The notes beneath the pieces are model-generated. The model was not told where the DNA came from, made no database searches, and was given only the letters and a program-made list of their open reading frames with translations. Of a DNA stretch of 64,000 nt, positions 17,823 to 26,230 are shown piece by piece; within the stretch, counting starts at the first letter, position 1; every line of letters begins with the position of its first letter. Location of the stretch: positions 1 to 64,000 of the forward strand of contig REES01000036.1 of assembly GCA_007694935.1 (NCBI GenBank), written 5' to 3'. The translations under genes and the position numbers were made by a program. This DNA comes from Rhodospirillales bacterium (GTDB taxonomy: Bacteria > Pseudomonadota > Alphaproteobacteria > Rhodospirillales > Defluviicoccaceae).

Positions 17823-17953
17823 GTTACAGCCCGGCGTGCGGCGCGGTTCGAGACGGCCCGAACGGCGTGGCGCGTCGGGAGCCGGACATGACCGGCTCCC
17901 TGCGGCGGCCGTCGGAACGATCGCCCGGCGCCGCTCGGATCCGGGCCCCTTGG
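17823..17953 (+). pseudogene. Decayed copy of the junction between eCIS genes 3 and 4
   Basis: The frame ending at 17891 reads TARTAWRVGSRT-stop, matching the end of the Cys4 gene at 22028 (AERNAWRLGSRT-stop). The overlapping frame from the ATG at 17888 reads MTGSLRRPSERSPGAARIR, matching the start of the Pro-rich gene at 22025 (MTDYLRRLAERATGA). At the DNA level the 16 bases GGGAGCCGGACATGAC are identical and about three quarters of the surrounding positions match. No more of either gene is preserved, so it is a non-functional remnant. Confidence 0.72.
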
Positions 17954-17979
17954 CGCCAGCGGGTAACGGCATGCAACCA
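17950..17979 (+). repeat. Direct repeat, copy 1
   Basis: This 30-base element starts TTGGCGCCAGCGGG and ends CATGCAACCA. It differs from copy 2 at 18025-18054 at only two positions. The copies start 75 bases apart. Confidence 0.75.
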
Positions 17980-18024
17980 CTGTTGCTCGGATATTCCCCC
18001 ACTGATTTGTTGATTCCCCGGGCC

Positions 18025-18054
18025 TTGGCGCCAGCGGGCAACGCCATGCAACCA
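18025..18054 (+). repeat. Direct repeat, copy 2
   Basis: This is the second copy of the 30-base element at 17950-17979, 164 bases before the eCIS sheath gene. It could be left by a duplication or mark a recombination site. It shows no tRNA or attachment-core features. Confidence 0.75.
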
Positions 18055-18217
18055 GCCGGTGCTTTGTTGCTTTATTCCGCCCGATGAATCTGTTAGGCTC
18101 ACCCCAAACAGCGCAAAGTAAGGCGCTTCGCGTTTTCAGTCTTTTTTGCGCACGACAAGAAGCGTCGTCGGTAGTTTTGTCTGCGATGCCGCCCATAGAA
18201 CGGGGGAGGTTGCGTCC

Positions 18218-20656
18218 ATGGCTGTCGCCACCAGCTATCCGGGAGTATACGTTCAGGAGGTGCCGAGCGGGGTTCGTACCATCGCGTCGGTTTCAACCTC
18301 CGTTACCATGTTCATTGGTGCCACCCGACAAGGCCCGATTAACGTTCCCCGGCGCTTGTTCAACTTTTCGGACTTTTCGAGACAGTTCGGCGACGATTCT
18401 GCCGTCGGTGACATGGCGCGGCATGTCAAGCTGTTCTTCCTCAACGGGGGCACGGACTGCTACGTCACCCGAATCGCCGAGGGGGCCACGCCGGCATCGA
18501 TGCACATGCTCGATGCCTCCGGCGCAAACCAAGTCCTCGAGTTGACCGCCCGCCAGGCCGGCCGCACCGGCAACGCCATCCGCGCCCGGGTCAGCTACGA
18601 CGCCGCCCTGCCGGAAACCGCCTTCAACATCGAGCTGTGGCGTGCCGAGCCGCTCCCCTCGGGCGCGACCCGGCGGGTCGATGTGGAGACGTTCCGCAAC
18701 CTCACGATGAACCCGAATAGCCCGCTGTTCGCGCCGGCGATCCTGACCCAGCAGTCCAGGCTGGTCACCGCCCAGGGCACCGCACCGGGCGGCCCCACCG
18801 CCGGCTTCTCCCAGGCGGGACGGCCCATTCCGTACACCGACGCGACGCCGGTCCAGATCCGCGACCGGCTGGAAGCGATCTTCGCCAGCCACGGCGCCTT
18901 TCGAATCGCCGTTGCCGGCAACCCGGCGGTGACCGTCGCGCTCGCCCCCGCCAACGTCCCGCAGGTGGATCCGGTCGGCGGCGGGCTTTCCTCGGCTCAG
19001 GTCCTGGCGGAATACGCAACCCGTCTGCAAGGCCTCATCAACACGGCGCTCGTGCCGACCGCGCGGACCGTCGCCGTCTCCTTCCAGCCCGGGCCGACCC
19101 CGCCGGCGGCGGACGGCGATGCCTCCGCACTGCTGCGCATCACCGCCGACGATGCCGATGCCGGGGTTCTGGTGGTCCCCGCCCCCGATCCTGCCGACCT
19201 GGCGGTGCACTTGATGATGGGGTCCGATCAGGGCGGCCTGGAAGTCGGCGCCTTCGCCGGGCATCGGCCGGCTCCCAACGGCTTGGTGCTGAACGCGGCC
19301 ACGAACTACGGCGCCCTCGCCGCGGCGTTGCAGAACTCCATCCGGGAAGTCAGCCTGCCGGAGCGCCAGGCGGACGGCAGCTACGCCCCCGTGTCGATCC
19401 CCGTCGACCTGGTCGCGACGACCCCCGCGCCGGTGCCCCCCGAGCCGTTGTATCGGGGGAACAGCGCCGCCTACCCGGCCGACAATTCCGACGGGCTCCG
19501 CCGTGCCCTGGGCGTCATCCGGGACGCCATCAACGGCTACCGCGAAGCTCATCCCGACACCTTTCCGTGGGTGGCGAGCGTGGCCGGCCTTCGCCTCTCC
19601 ATTCAGCCCGACGGTGCCGCCGAGGACCTGTTCACCGGCGCCCTGACGTCGTCGGACGGCGGCGGGGGCGGCGTCAACCTCGGCCCGATGATGATCGCCA
19701 ACGTCAAGAACTTCATGCTGGGCCCCGGTGGCACCCTTGGCCTGCAAGCCCCGGGTGCGGCCGGCTTCGACGGCAATCCGCCGACGCTCAACGAGTACGA
19801 GGAAGCCTTCGACATCATCGACCGCGAGGTCGACCTGTTCAATCTCATGGTCCTCCCGCCGGCCCGGGACTCCGGGCTCGACATGGCGACGGTGTACCGC
19901 CCCGCCAGCGTGTTCTGCCAGCGCCGGCGCGCCTTCCTCGTCATGGACCCGCCGATCACCTGGACCGAGGCCCAGGCGGCCAGCACCGGGGTGGCGGCAC
20001 TCAAGATCGGCATGGTCAAGGATCATGCCGCCCTCTACTACCCCCGAATCCAGATCAGCGAGAACGGACGCAATCACTTCGTCGGCCCGGCCGGCGCGAT
20101 CGCGGGGCTGATGGCACGGATCGATGCCTCGCGCGGGGTGTGGAAAGCACCGGCGGGCATCGAAGGCGATATCCGCGGGGTGAGCGGGGTGGAGTACCCC
20201 TTCTCCGACATGGAGAACGGGATCATGAACCCGCGCGCGATCAACGTGATCCGGCGCTTCCCCACCGGCATCGTCTCCTGGGGTGCGCGCACCCTGGACG
20301 GCGACGACAATACCGGCAGCGAATACAAGTACGTGCCGATCCGCCGGTTGGCCCTCTTCATCGAGGAAAGCCTCTATCGCGGGCTGAAGTGGGTGGTGTT
20401 CGAGCCGAACGACGAGCCACTGTGGGCCCAGATCCGGCTGAATGCCGGGGCGTTCATGCACACGCTTTTCCGCCAAGGCGCCTTCCAGGGCCAGACCAAG
20501 AGCGATGCATACTTCGTCAAGTGCGACGCCGAGACCACGACCCAGACGGACCGCAATCTCGGGCGGGTCAACATCTGGATCGGCTTCGCCCCGCTGAAGC
20601 CGGCCGAATTCGTCATCCTGTATTTGCAGCAGATCGCCGGACAAATCGAAAGCTGA
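18218..20656 (+). CDS. eCIS contractile sheath protein (oversized)
   Basis: This is the sheath subunit, related to phage tail sheaths and Afp2-4, that contracts to drive the inner tube. The N-terminus MAVATSYPGVYVQEVPSG and the C-terminal end NLGRVNIWIGFAPLKPAEFVI are hallmark sheath sequences. The 812-residue length is far above the usual 350-500. The extra part lies between about residues 110 and 560 and is likely an exposed insertion. The ATG at 18218 follows GGGGGAGG; 24 further codons in frame upstream have no sheath character. It is the first gene of the eCIS run and the only sheath gene. Confidence 0.94.
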   Translation: MAVATSYPGVYVQEVPSGVRTIASVSTSVTMFIGATRQGPINVPRRLFNFSDFSRQFGDDSAVGDMARHVKLFFLNGGTDCYVTRIAEGATPASMHMLDASGANQVLELTARQAGRTGNAIRARVSYDAALPETAFNIELWRAEPLPSGATRRVDVETFRNLTMNPNSPLFAPAILTQQSRLVTAQGTAPGGPTAGFSQAGRPIPYTDATPVQIRDRLEAIFASHGAFRIAVAGNPAVTVALAPANVPQVDPVGGGLSSAQVLAEYATRLQGLINTALVPTARTVAVSFQPGPTPPAADGDASALLRITADDADAGVLVVPAPDPADLAVHLMMGSDQGGLEVGAFAGHRPAPNGLVLNAATNYGALAAALQNSIREVSLPERQADGSYAPVSIPVDLVATTPAPVPPEPLYRGNSAAYPADNSDGLRRALGVIRDAINGYREAHPDTFPWVASVAGLRLSIQPDGAAEDLFTGALTSSDGGGGGVNLGPMMIANVKNFMLGPGGTLGLQAPGAAGFDGNPPTLNEYEEAFDIIDREVDLFNLMVLPPARDSGLDMATVYRPASVFCQRRRAFLVMDPPITWTEAQAASTGVAALKIGMVKDHAALYYPRIQISENGRNHFVGPAGAIAGLMARIDASRGVWKAPAGIEGDIRGVSGVEYPFSDMENGIMNPRAINVIRRFPTGIVSWGARTLDGDDNTGSEYKYVPIRRLALFIEESLYRGLKWVVFEPNDEPLWAQIRLNAGAFMHTLFRQGAFQGQTKSDAYFVKCDAETTTQTDRNLGRVNIWIGFAPLKPAEFVILYLQQIAGQIES

Positions 20657-20666
20657 GGGCGAGGAC

Positions 20667-21167
20667 ATGGCGCAGTTCACCATCAACACCCATCGCTTCG
20701 ACCCGTACAAGGCGTTCAAGTTTCGCGTCAAATGGGAAGGCCGCTACGTGGCCGGCGTCAGCAAGGTGTCCGCACTGAAACAGTCCACCGAGCCGATCAA
20801 GCACCGCGAAGGGGGCGACCCTTCGACCCAGCGGATCATGCCCGGCGTCCGCTCGTTCGAGCCGATCACCCTGGAGCGGGGCGTGACTCATGACACCGAG
20901 TTCGAGGACTGGTCACGGCTGGTCTACTCCACCGAAGGGGACGCCTCGATCTCGCTCAAGAATTTCCGACGGGACATCATCATCGAGCTGCTGAACGAGG
21001 CCGGGCAGATCGCCAAGGTCTACAACGTGTTTCAGTGCTGGGTATCGGAGTACACCGCGCTCCCGGAACTCGATGCCAACGGAACCAGCGTGGCGATCGA
21101 GAGCATGGTGCTTCAGAACACCGGCTGGGTCCGCGATCCGGACTTCGCGGAGCCCACCGAGACCTGA
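20667..21167 (+). CDS. eCIS inner tube protein
   Basis: This 166-residue tube subunit is of the phage tail tube family (Afp1/Afp5, gp19-like). The segments FKFRVKWEGRYVAGVSKVS, the loop REGGDPSTQRIMPG and ITLERGVTHDTEFEDW are typical of these proteins. It polymerises into hexameric rings that stack into the tube inside the sheath. It follows the sheath gene by ten bases. Only one tube gene of this type is visible. Confidence 0.94.
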   Translation: MAQFTINTHRFDPYKAFKFRVKWEGRYVAGVSKVSALKQSTEPIKHREGGDPSTQRIMPGVRSFEPITLERGVTHDTEFEDWSRLVYSTEGDASISLKNFRRDIIIELLNEAGQIAKVYNVFQCWVSEYTALPELDANGTSVAIESMVLQNTGWVRDPDFAEPTET

Positions 21168-21230
21168 TCGCGCCCAGGGGGCGGCACGGCCTGAGCCGCT
21201 TCCCGGCGAAAAGACAGGCGACACGCAGGG

Positions 21231-22028
21231 ATGGCGGGGAAGCAGCCCATGTCCGGATATCCGACCGGCAGCCGGTCGAGACGTTGGCGGCTGGACATCA
21301 ATGATCTGCAGGGTTCGGCCGAATGGCAGATCGTCGGCCGGCAGGGGGATGGAGCCCGCCTTGCGGGCTTCCTCATTGGTGAGGACGAGGTCGAACGGAT
21401 GCCGGTGGGCGAGCGGGACCGGCTTCTCGCACAGGTCTACGAGGAGCTGTTCGGCCGCCGGATTCTCGCCAGCCGGCGCTGCGGCCACTGCGACGAACCC
21501 TATGACCTCGACTTCGTGCTGGCGGACGTGGTTGCCGCCGTGGCTGCGACCCCGCAGCCTCCGGAGGTCCACCGCGTCCGCGACGACGGCCGCGCCGAGT
21601 TGGCTTCCGGCCATGTCCTGTCCGCCCCGACCCATGCGGACGAGAACGCGGTCGCGGACCTCACCTTGGAAGATGCCGAAGCGGAACTGCTGGAGCGGTG
21701 TATCGACCGATCGTCGGCGCACGGCCCGCTCGATCCGGAGACCGCCGCGGCGGTGCTGGAATGGCTGAGCCCGGTGGTGGACCTCGATCTACTCGGAACC
21801 TGCCCGGAATGCGGCGTGGCGGAGACCACCCGGTTTTCCCTCGAGCACTATCTGGTGCGCGCGCTGGCCCAGGAGCGGACGCAACTGCTGCGCGAGGTAC
21901 ACCTCCTGGCCGCGACCTACGGCTGGAGCCGTGGCGCCGTTCTCGAACTCGCCCGCCGCGATCGCCGGCATCTTGCCGCGCTGGTGGAGGCCGAGCGGAA
22001 CGCCTGGCGCTTGGGGAGCCGGACATGA
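21231..22028 (+). CDS. eCIS-associated Cys4 protein, possible baseplate-assembly chaperone
   Basis: This 265-residue soluble protein has two Cys pairs, CGHC near residue 85 and CPEC near residue 190, spaced to bind one zinc ion. Proteins of this layout, with a short acidic helical segment between the pairs, follow tube genes in phages and eCIS loci and resemble T4 gp26-type baseplate hub chaperones. That assignment is by layout and position, not by a clear motif. Its stop overlaps the next start as ATGA. A fragment of a second copy lies at 17823-17891. Confidence 0.6.
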   Translation: MAGKQPMSGYPTGSRSRRWRLDINDLQGSAEWQIVGRQGDGARLAGFLIGEDEVERMPVGERDRLLAQVYEELFGRRILASRRCGHCDEPYDLDFVLADVVAAVAATPQPPEVHRVRDDGRAELASGHVLSAPTHADENAVADLTLEDAEAELLERCIDRSSAHGPLDPETAAAVLEWLSPVVDLDLLGTCPECGVAETTRFSLEHYLVRALAQERTQLLREVHLLAATYGWSRGAVLELARRDRRHLAALVEAERNAWRLGSRT

Positions 22029-22873
22029 CAGACTACCTGCGGCGACTGGCCGAACGGGCGACGGGCGCATTCGATCGTCCGGCGCTGCGGCCGATTCTGC
22101 GGGCGCGGGACGACATGCCCGACTTCGCTGCGGACGCCGCACCACCACCACCCGTCCCGGCGCCGCCGGCAACACCTGCACCGGCAGGGCCCCCGCCGCC
22201 CCGCCGCGATGCGGTTGCCGAACCGGCTTCGCCGGCGCCTTCCCCGCCACCGGGCACCACCGGGCCGGCTGCGCCGCCGGAAAGACAGACCAGTCTGCCC
22301 ACACCGCCCCGCCAGCCGGCCGCGCCGGTCGACGCCGGCTCCAAAGCTCGGGAACGCCATGGTCCGCCGGCGGACCCGCAACCACCTTCGGTCCATCCGG
22401 GCCGGGTCGGACTGACGCCCCAACCGTCGGCTTCGCCATCATCCCGGCCGCCGGCACCGGCCGCGCAAAGGGCCCTTCCGACACCCACGCCGGGTGACCA
22501 CGGGAACCCCCTGTCGCCATCCGCGACGCCGGTGGAGCCCGGTCGGGTCGAAATCACCCCCGCTCCCGCCCCGCCGTCGCCACCCCGGTCCGCGCCGCCG
22601 CCGGCCGTCCGGGTTGAGACGGTCGAACGCCTGGTTGCGCAGGCGGTCATCCGGGAGAGAGCGAAGCCGGGCCCTCCGATCGACCCCGTCCGCCGCATTG
22701 ATCCGCCGCCGGCCCTGCCGGCCCCGGAACTTCACATCGGTCGGGTGGAGATCGAGGTGGTGGAGGAGACCACGGGACGCCGACACAAGTCGCGCGGCCT
22801 CCGGCGTCCCGGATCGCGTGGCCTTGCCTCGGCGAGACCGCGCGCTTCGGGAACCGGGTTCGGACCGGCGTAG
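22025..22873 (+). CDS. Proline-rich eCIS protein with three GRV motifs
   Basis: The protein is 282 residues. Residues 1-30 are helical and basic, and about 35-230 are Pro/Ala-rich and surely disordered. Three GRV motifs at residues 126, 173 and 239 sit in similar frames (HPGRVGLTP, EPGRVEITP, HIGRVEIEV). The last is the form commonly seen in small proteins of eCIS loci. The C-terminus is basic. It is probably a linker or docking protein for the particle, which is inference. It overlaps the gene before by four bases and the next gene begins five bases later. Confidence 0.65.
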   Translation: MTDYLRRLAERATGAFDRPALRPILRARDDMPDFAADAAPPPPVPAPPATPAPAGPPPPRRDAVAEPASPAPSPPPGTTGPAAPPERQTSLPTPPRQPAAPVDAGSKARERHGPPADPQPPSVHPGRVGLTPQPSASPSSRPPAPAAQRALPTPTPGDHGNPLSPSATPVEPGRVEITPAPAPPSPPRSAPPPAVRVETVERLVAQAVIRERAKPGPPIDPVRRIDPPPALPAPELHIGRVEIEVVEETTGRRHKSRGLRRPGSRGLASARPRASGTGFGPA

Positions 22874-22877
22874 AGCC

Positions 22878-24128
22878 ATGAGCCTGCTGAATCTTTCCCT
22901 GGTGACCCGCGCCTTTTCGGAGCTGATCGCCCGGCGGGTCGAACTGTCGCCGGCGTGGCAACCGCGTCCGCGCCCGACCGTCTCGCCGCTTCCCCTCGAC
23001 CAGCTCAGCGGTGCCGGGCTGTCATTCTACCTCTACCACGTCAACGAAACGCCCCAGTCCCGGAACCCCCCGCCGCCTGACACCGCATCCGATGCGACGC
23101 GGTATCAGCCCATGGGGCTTGAGCTCAACTTCCAGATGAGCCCGGCGCCGGCGGGCCCGTCCGCCAGCGAGTTGCACGAAGCCCAGCTCCTGTTCGGTTG
23201 CGCCCTTAAGGTTCTCCACGACGATCCCGAGATCAACGACGAGACCGAGGTGGCCGGCGCGCGAATCTTCGAACCGCTCGGACTACTCGGCGCTCGCAAC
23301 CGGTTCAGGGCCCAGTTGATCCCGGTCTCCCCGTCAGACGCCGTGAACTACTGGACGGCGGGATCCACGGCCATGAGGCTGGCCGCGTATTACGCGGTCT
23401 CTGTCGTCCACCTCGATCCTGAGCCGGTGACCGCCCGCGCGGGCCGTGTCTTCACGTATTCGATATCCGCCTTCCCATCCGACCAGCCGTTCGTAACCGC
23501 TTCGGATTCGCGGGTGGACTTCACCCTCCCCGATGGCACGCCCCAGACCATCAGCGTCAGTCCCGCCGCGGTGGCCTATGGCGGGGTCTTGACCCTCACC
23601 GGTTCCGGGTTCGTTGGCCAACGCATCGACCTGCTGATCCGCGGCGGTGGCGATGCCGCCCCCCGGGTGGCCGATCAGGACTGGGCGGTTGTCGCACAGC
23701 CGACCCGTCTCACCGCCACCGTCCGCCGGACGATCGACGGCAGGGTGGTGTTGCCCGGCCCGTATCTCGCCATGGTACGCACCACCCGCATTCGCAACGA
23801 TCGCCCGATCACCGCCGTCTCCAACGCGGTGGCGATCCAGATCGTGCCGGCGGTGGATGCGCTCACACCGCTCGGCGGCGGCCTGTTCCGAATCGACGGC
23901 GGCCCGTTCGCCGATCCCGCCCTGCTGCCGGAGCAGGTCGAGCTTCGCCTTGGCGCGGAGCGGTTGTCCCGCAGCGTTGGCGTGCCGGCAGCCGGCCAGT
24001 TCCAGATCATCGATTCGGACCGGATCGAGTTCCGCATTCCCGCCGGGTTGGTGCCGGGCCAGGACCTGCCGCTCCGCATTCATGTCAACGGCGCCGAGTC
24101 GCCGCCCCGATTCCTGAGGGTGCCATGA
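22878..24128 (+). CDS. eCIS cap/terminator protein, DUF4255 (Pvc16-type) with C-terminal Ig-like part
   Basis: This 416-residue protein has an N-terminal DUF4255 domain (about 1-190), as in Afp16/Pvc16, which caps the tube end and ends sheath growth. Conserved elements include LSFYLYHVNETP, a QPMGLELNF strand and the hydrophobic LHEAQLLFGCALKVLHDDP helix. The remaining about 220 residues (from PDGTPQTISVSP on) look like IPT/Ig-type beta sandwiches, an extension also known in actinobacterial and cyanobacterial systems. It overlaps the ATPase start by four bases. Confidence 0.88.
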   Translation: MSLLNLSLVTRAFSELIARRVELSPAWQPRPRPTVSPLPLDQLSGAGLSFYLYHVNETPQSRNPPPPDTASDATRYQPMGLELNFQMSPAPAGPSASELHEAQLLFGCALKVLHDDPEINDETEVAGARIFEPLGLLGARNRFRAQLIPVSPSDAVNYWTAGSTAMRLAAYYAVSVVHLDPEPVTARAGRVFTYSISAFPSDQPFVTASDSRVDFTLPDGTPQTISVSPAAVAYGGVLTLTGSGFVGQRIDLLIRGGGDAAPRVADQDWAVVAQPTRLTATVRRTIDGRVVLPGPYLAMVRTTRIRNDRPITAVSNAVAIQIVPAVDALTPLGGGLFRIDGGPFADPALLPEQVELRLGAERLSRSVGVPAAGQFQIIDSDRIEFRIPAGLVPGQDLPLRIHVNGAESPPRFLRVP

Positions 24129-26230
24129 GTATGCGCCGGGACATGGCCGGCCTGGCAGCCAGCTTTGCGCCACCGGAGCCCGATCCGGCGCTGCCCCTGG
24201 AGGACATGGTGGTCTCCCGCGTCCGGTTGGCAGCGGCGCTTCGGGCCATCTTTCTGCATCACCTGTGGCGCATCGAAGAGAGCTCAGACCGGTCGCGCCC
24301 GGCCGATACGCTGGCCGAACAGCGCGACCATCCGCGGGCGGAGGCCGAATATCTGGCCAGCGCACCGGAGGCAGCGGAGTTGCGCGGGCGCCTCGCCGTG
24401 ATCGAGGCGCGCATTGAGGGAGCGGTGCATCCCGGCTACCGCAGGCTGTGCGATGTCTTCCGGCTGGATGCAGGCGCGCTCGCCCTGCTGCACCTGGCCT
24501 GGGCGTACGAACTGGATCCATCCCTCGGCCCGCTGCTTCGCCACGTCTCGCCGTGGGAACGGGTCGACTATCCGTGCGACCCGATCGCCAGCCGTCTGTT
24601 CGGCGAAAGCTCCCTTGTCCTCTGGCGCGACACCATGCCGGCCGCCCGCTGGAGCCTGATCCGACGCCAGCCGATGCCGGGAGCCCTGCCCGACCGGATG
24701 GTTCTGGACCCGGCCATCCGCGCATACCTGGCGGGCGATCCGCCGCTGAGTGAGGAACTGATCGGCTTAGTGCAGCAGGTGGAGCCGCGGGAGCCGCTGG
24801 CAGGCTGGCCGGTCACGGCAACGGCCTCGGACGTCGCGCGGGTGCTCGACGATGGCAGCGCCGGCCCGGTGGTTCTCGCCGTGGCCGGACCGCCCGGTGC
24901 TGGCAAGCGCAGTTTCGCCGCCGCGGTGGCGGCCCAGCTGGGCCTCGGCCTGGTGGCGATGGATCTTGACCTGGTCGCGCCGGAAGCCGGCGTGCCGGCG
25001 CTGATTGCCGCCCATCGCCTGGCCTATCTGACCAGCTCGGCACTGGCCTTGGGCGGACGGCGGGCCGGGACGGCGCGGCTGCCGCTGGACCTTGCCCCGT
25101 TCCCCCTCACGTTCGTGCTGCGGGCCCCTGCCGAAACCCGGGCACCCGATGACGGCCGCGCGATCTGGACCCCGACCCTGCCGACCATCGTGCTGCCCAC
25201 CCCGAGCGAAGCGGAGCGGGGGATGCTGTGGCGCCGGCTCTGTCCCTCCGCCGCCGCATGGCCGGAGGGGAGCGTCGCCCTGGTGGCGGCCCGGCACCGG
25301 TCCCTGCCCGGCGCCATCGCCGCCGTCGCGGCTTCCCTGCCGGCCGGGCCGGAAGCGGCCGCGGCGGCATTGCGGGCCCTCGATCACGACCGCTTCGGCC
25401 CCCTGGCGATGCGGCTGGACTGCCCGTTCACCTTCGAGGATCTGGCACTTCCGCCGCGGCTGGAGACGCAGCTCCGGGCGCTGGTCCATGAGGCCCGGGT
25501 GCGCGGGCGCTTCTGGGAGCGCCCGGCGACGCAGAGGCTGTTCCCCCAGGGCCGCGGCCTTGTCGCGTTGTTCACCGGGGCGCCAGGTACCGGCAAGACC
25601 ATGGCCGCGCAAGTCGTGGCCGCAGCACTCGGGCTTGATCTCTATCGGGTCGAGGTCTCGGCGCTGGTCAGCAAGTACATCGGCGAGACAATGGAGAACC
25701 TTCAGCGCATCCTGGACGTCGCCCGCCAGGTGGATGCGGTTCTACTGTTCGACGAGGCCGACGGCTTCTTCGCCCGCCGCACCGAGCTCAACACCTCCAA
25801 CGACCGGCATGCCAACCAGGATACCGGGTATCTCCTGCAGGCCATCGAGAGTTTCCCCGGTACCGCGCTGCTGGCCTCCAACCGCAAGCGCAACATTGAC
25901 GAGGCGTTCGCCCGCCGGCTGCGGCACGTGATCGACTTTCCTGCCCCCGATGAAACGGCGCGGGCGCGGATATGGCGCGCCCTGGTGGGCGAGTTGTTTG
26001 GCGCCGAGGCCCTGGCCACCCTGGCGCCGGCGCTGGAGTGCATGGCCCTCCGGGTGGATATCACCGGCGCTCAGATCAAGCAGGCGGCTCTGACCGCCGC
26101 CTTCGCGGCGGATGCCGACGGCAAGGCCGCGGGACTGGAGCACCTGCTCCAGGGCATCGAGGCCGAGCTGATGAAGGAAGGCCGCGCCCTGACCGCGCGC
26201 GACCGCGCCGACGTGGAGGCGCTGCAATGA
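24125..26230 (+). CDS. eCIS AAA+ ATPase (Afp15/Pvc15 type)
   Basis: This 701-residue ATPase is associated with eCIS assembly. The C-terminal AAA+ domain has Walker A GAPGTGKT (about 485-492), Walker B VLLFDEAD (about 538-545) and a sensor/arginine-finger stretch LLASNRKRNIDEAFARR. A second P-loop-like GPPGAGKRS near residue 255 belongs to a more divergent N-terminal AAA+ module. The family is thought to assemble or recycle particle components in the producing cell. The genes on both sides overlap by four bases. Confidence 0.93.
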   Translation: MSMRRDMAGLAASFAPPEPDPALPLEDMVVSRVRLAAALRAIFLHHLWRIEESSDRSRPADTLAEQRDHPRAEAEYLASAPEAAELRGRLAVIEARIEGAVHPGYRRLCDVFRLDAGALALLHLAWAYELDPSLGPLLRHVSPWERVDYPCDPIASRLFGESSLVLWRDTMPAARWSLIRRQPMPGALPDRMVLDPAIRAYLAGDPPLSEELIGLVQQVEPREPLAGWPVTATASDVARVLDDGSAGPVVLAVAGPPGAGKRSFAAAVAAQLGLGLVAMDLDLVAPEAGVPALIAAHRLAYLTSSALALGGRRAGTARLPLDLAPFPLTFVLRAPAETRAPDDGRAIWTPTLPTIVLPTPSEAERGMLWRRLCPSAAAWPEGSVALVAARHRSLPGAIAAVAASLPAGPEAAAAALRALDHDRFGPLAMRLDCPFTFEDLALPPRLETQLRALVHEARVRGRFWERPATQRLFPQGRGLVALFTGAPGTGKTMAAQVVAAALGLDLYRVEVSALVSKYIGETMENLQRILDVARQVDAVLLFDEADGFFARRTELNTSNDRHANQDTGYLLQAIESFPGTALLASNRKRNIDEAFARRLRHVIDFPAPDETARARIWRALVGELFGAEALATLAPALECMALRVDITGAQIKQAALTAAFAADADGKAAGLEHLLQGIEAELMKEGRALTARDRADVEALQ

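Larger units (their letters stand above)
17576..18217. other. 642-base region between the glycan genes and the eCIS locus
   Basis: No intact gene is visible. It contains a weak dyad CGGGCAG/CTGCCCG (17624-17656), a decayed copy of an eCIS gene junction (17823-17953) and a pair of 30-base direct repeats (17950-18054). The 160 bases before the sheath gene should hold the eCIS promoter, but no well-spaced -35/-10 pair is seen. Confidence 0.5.
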
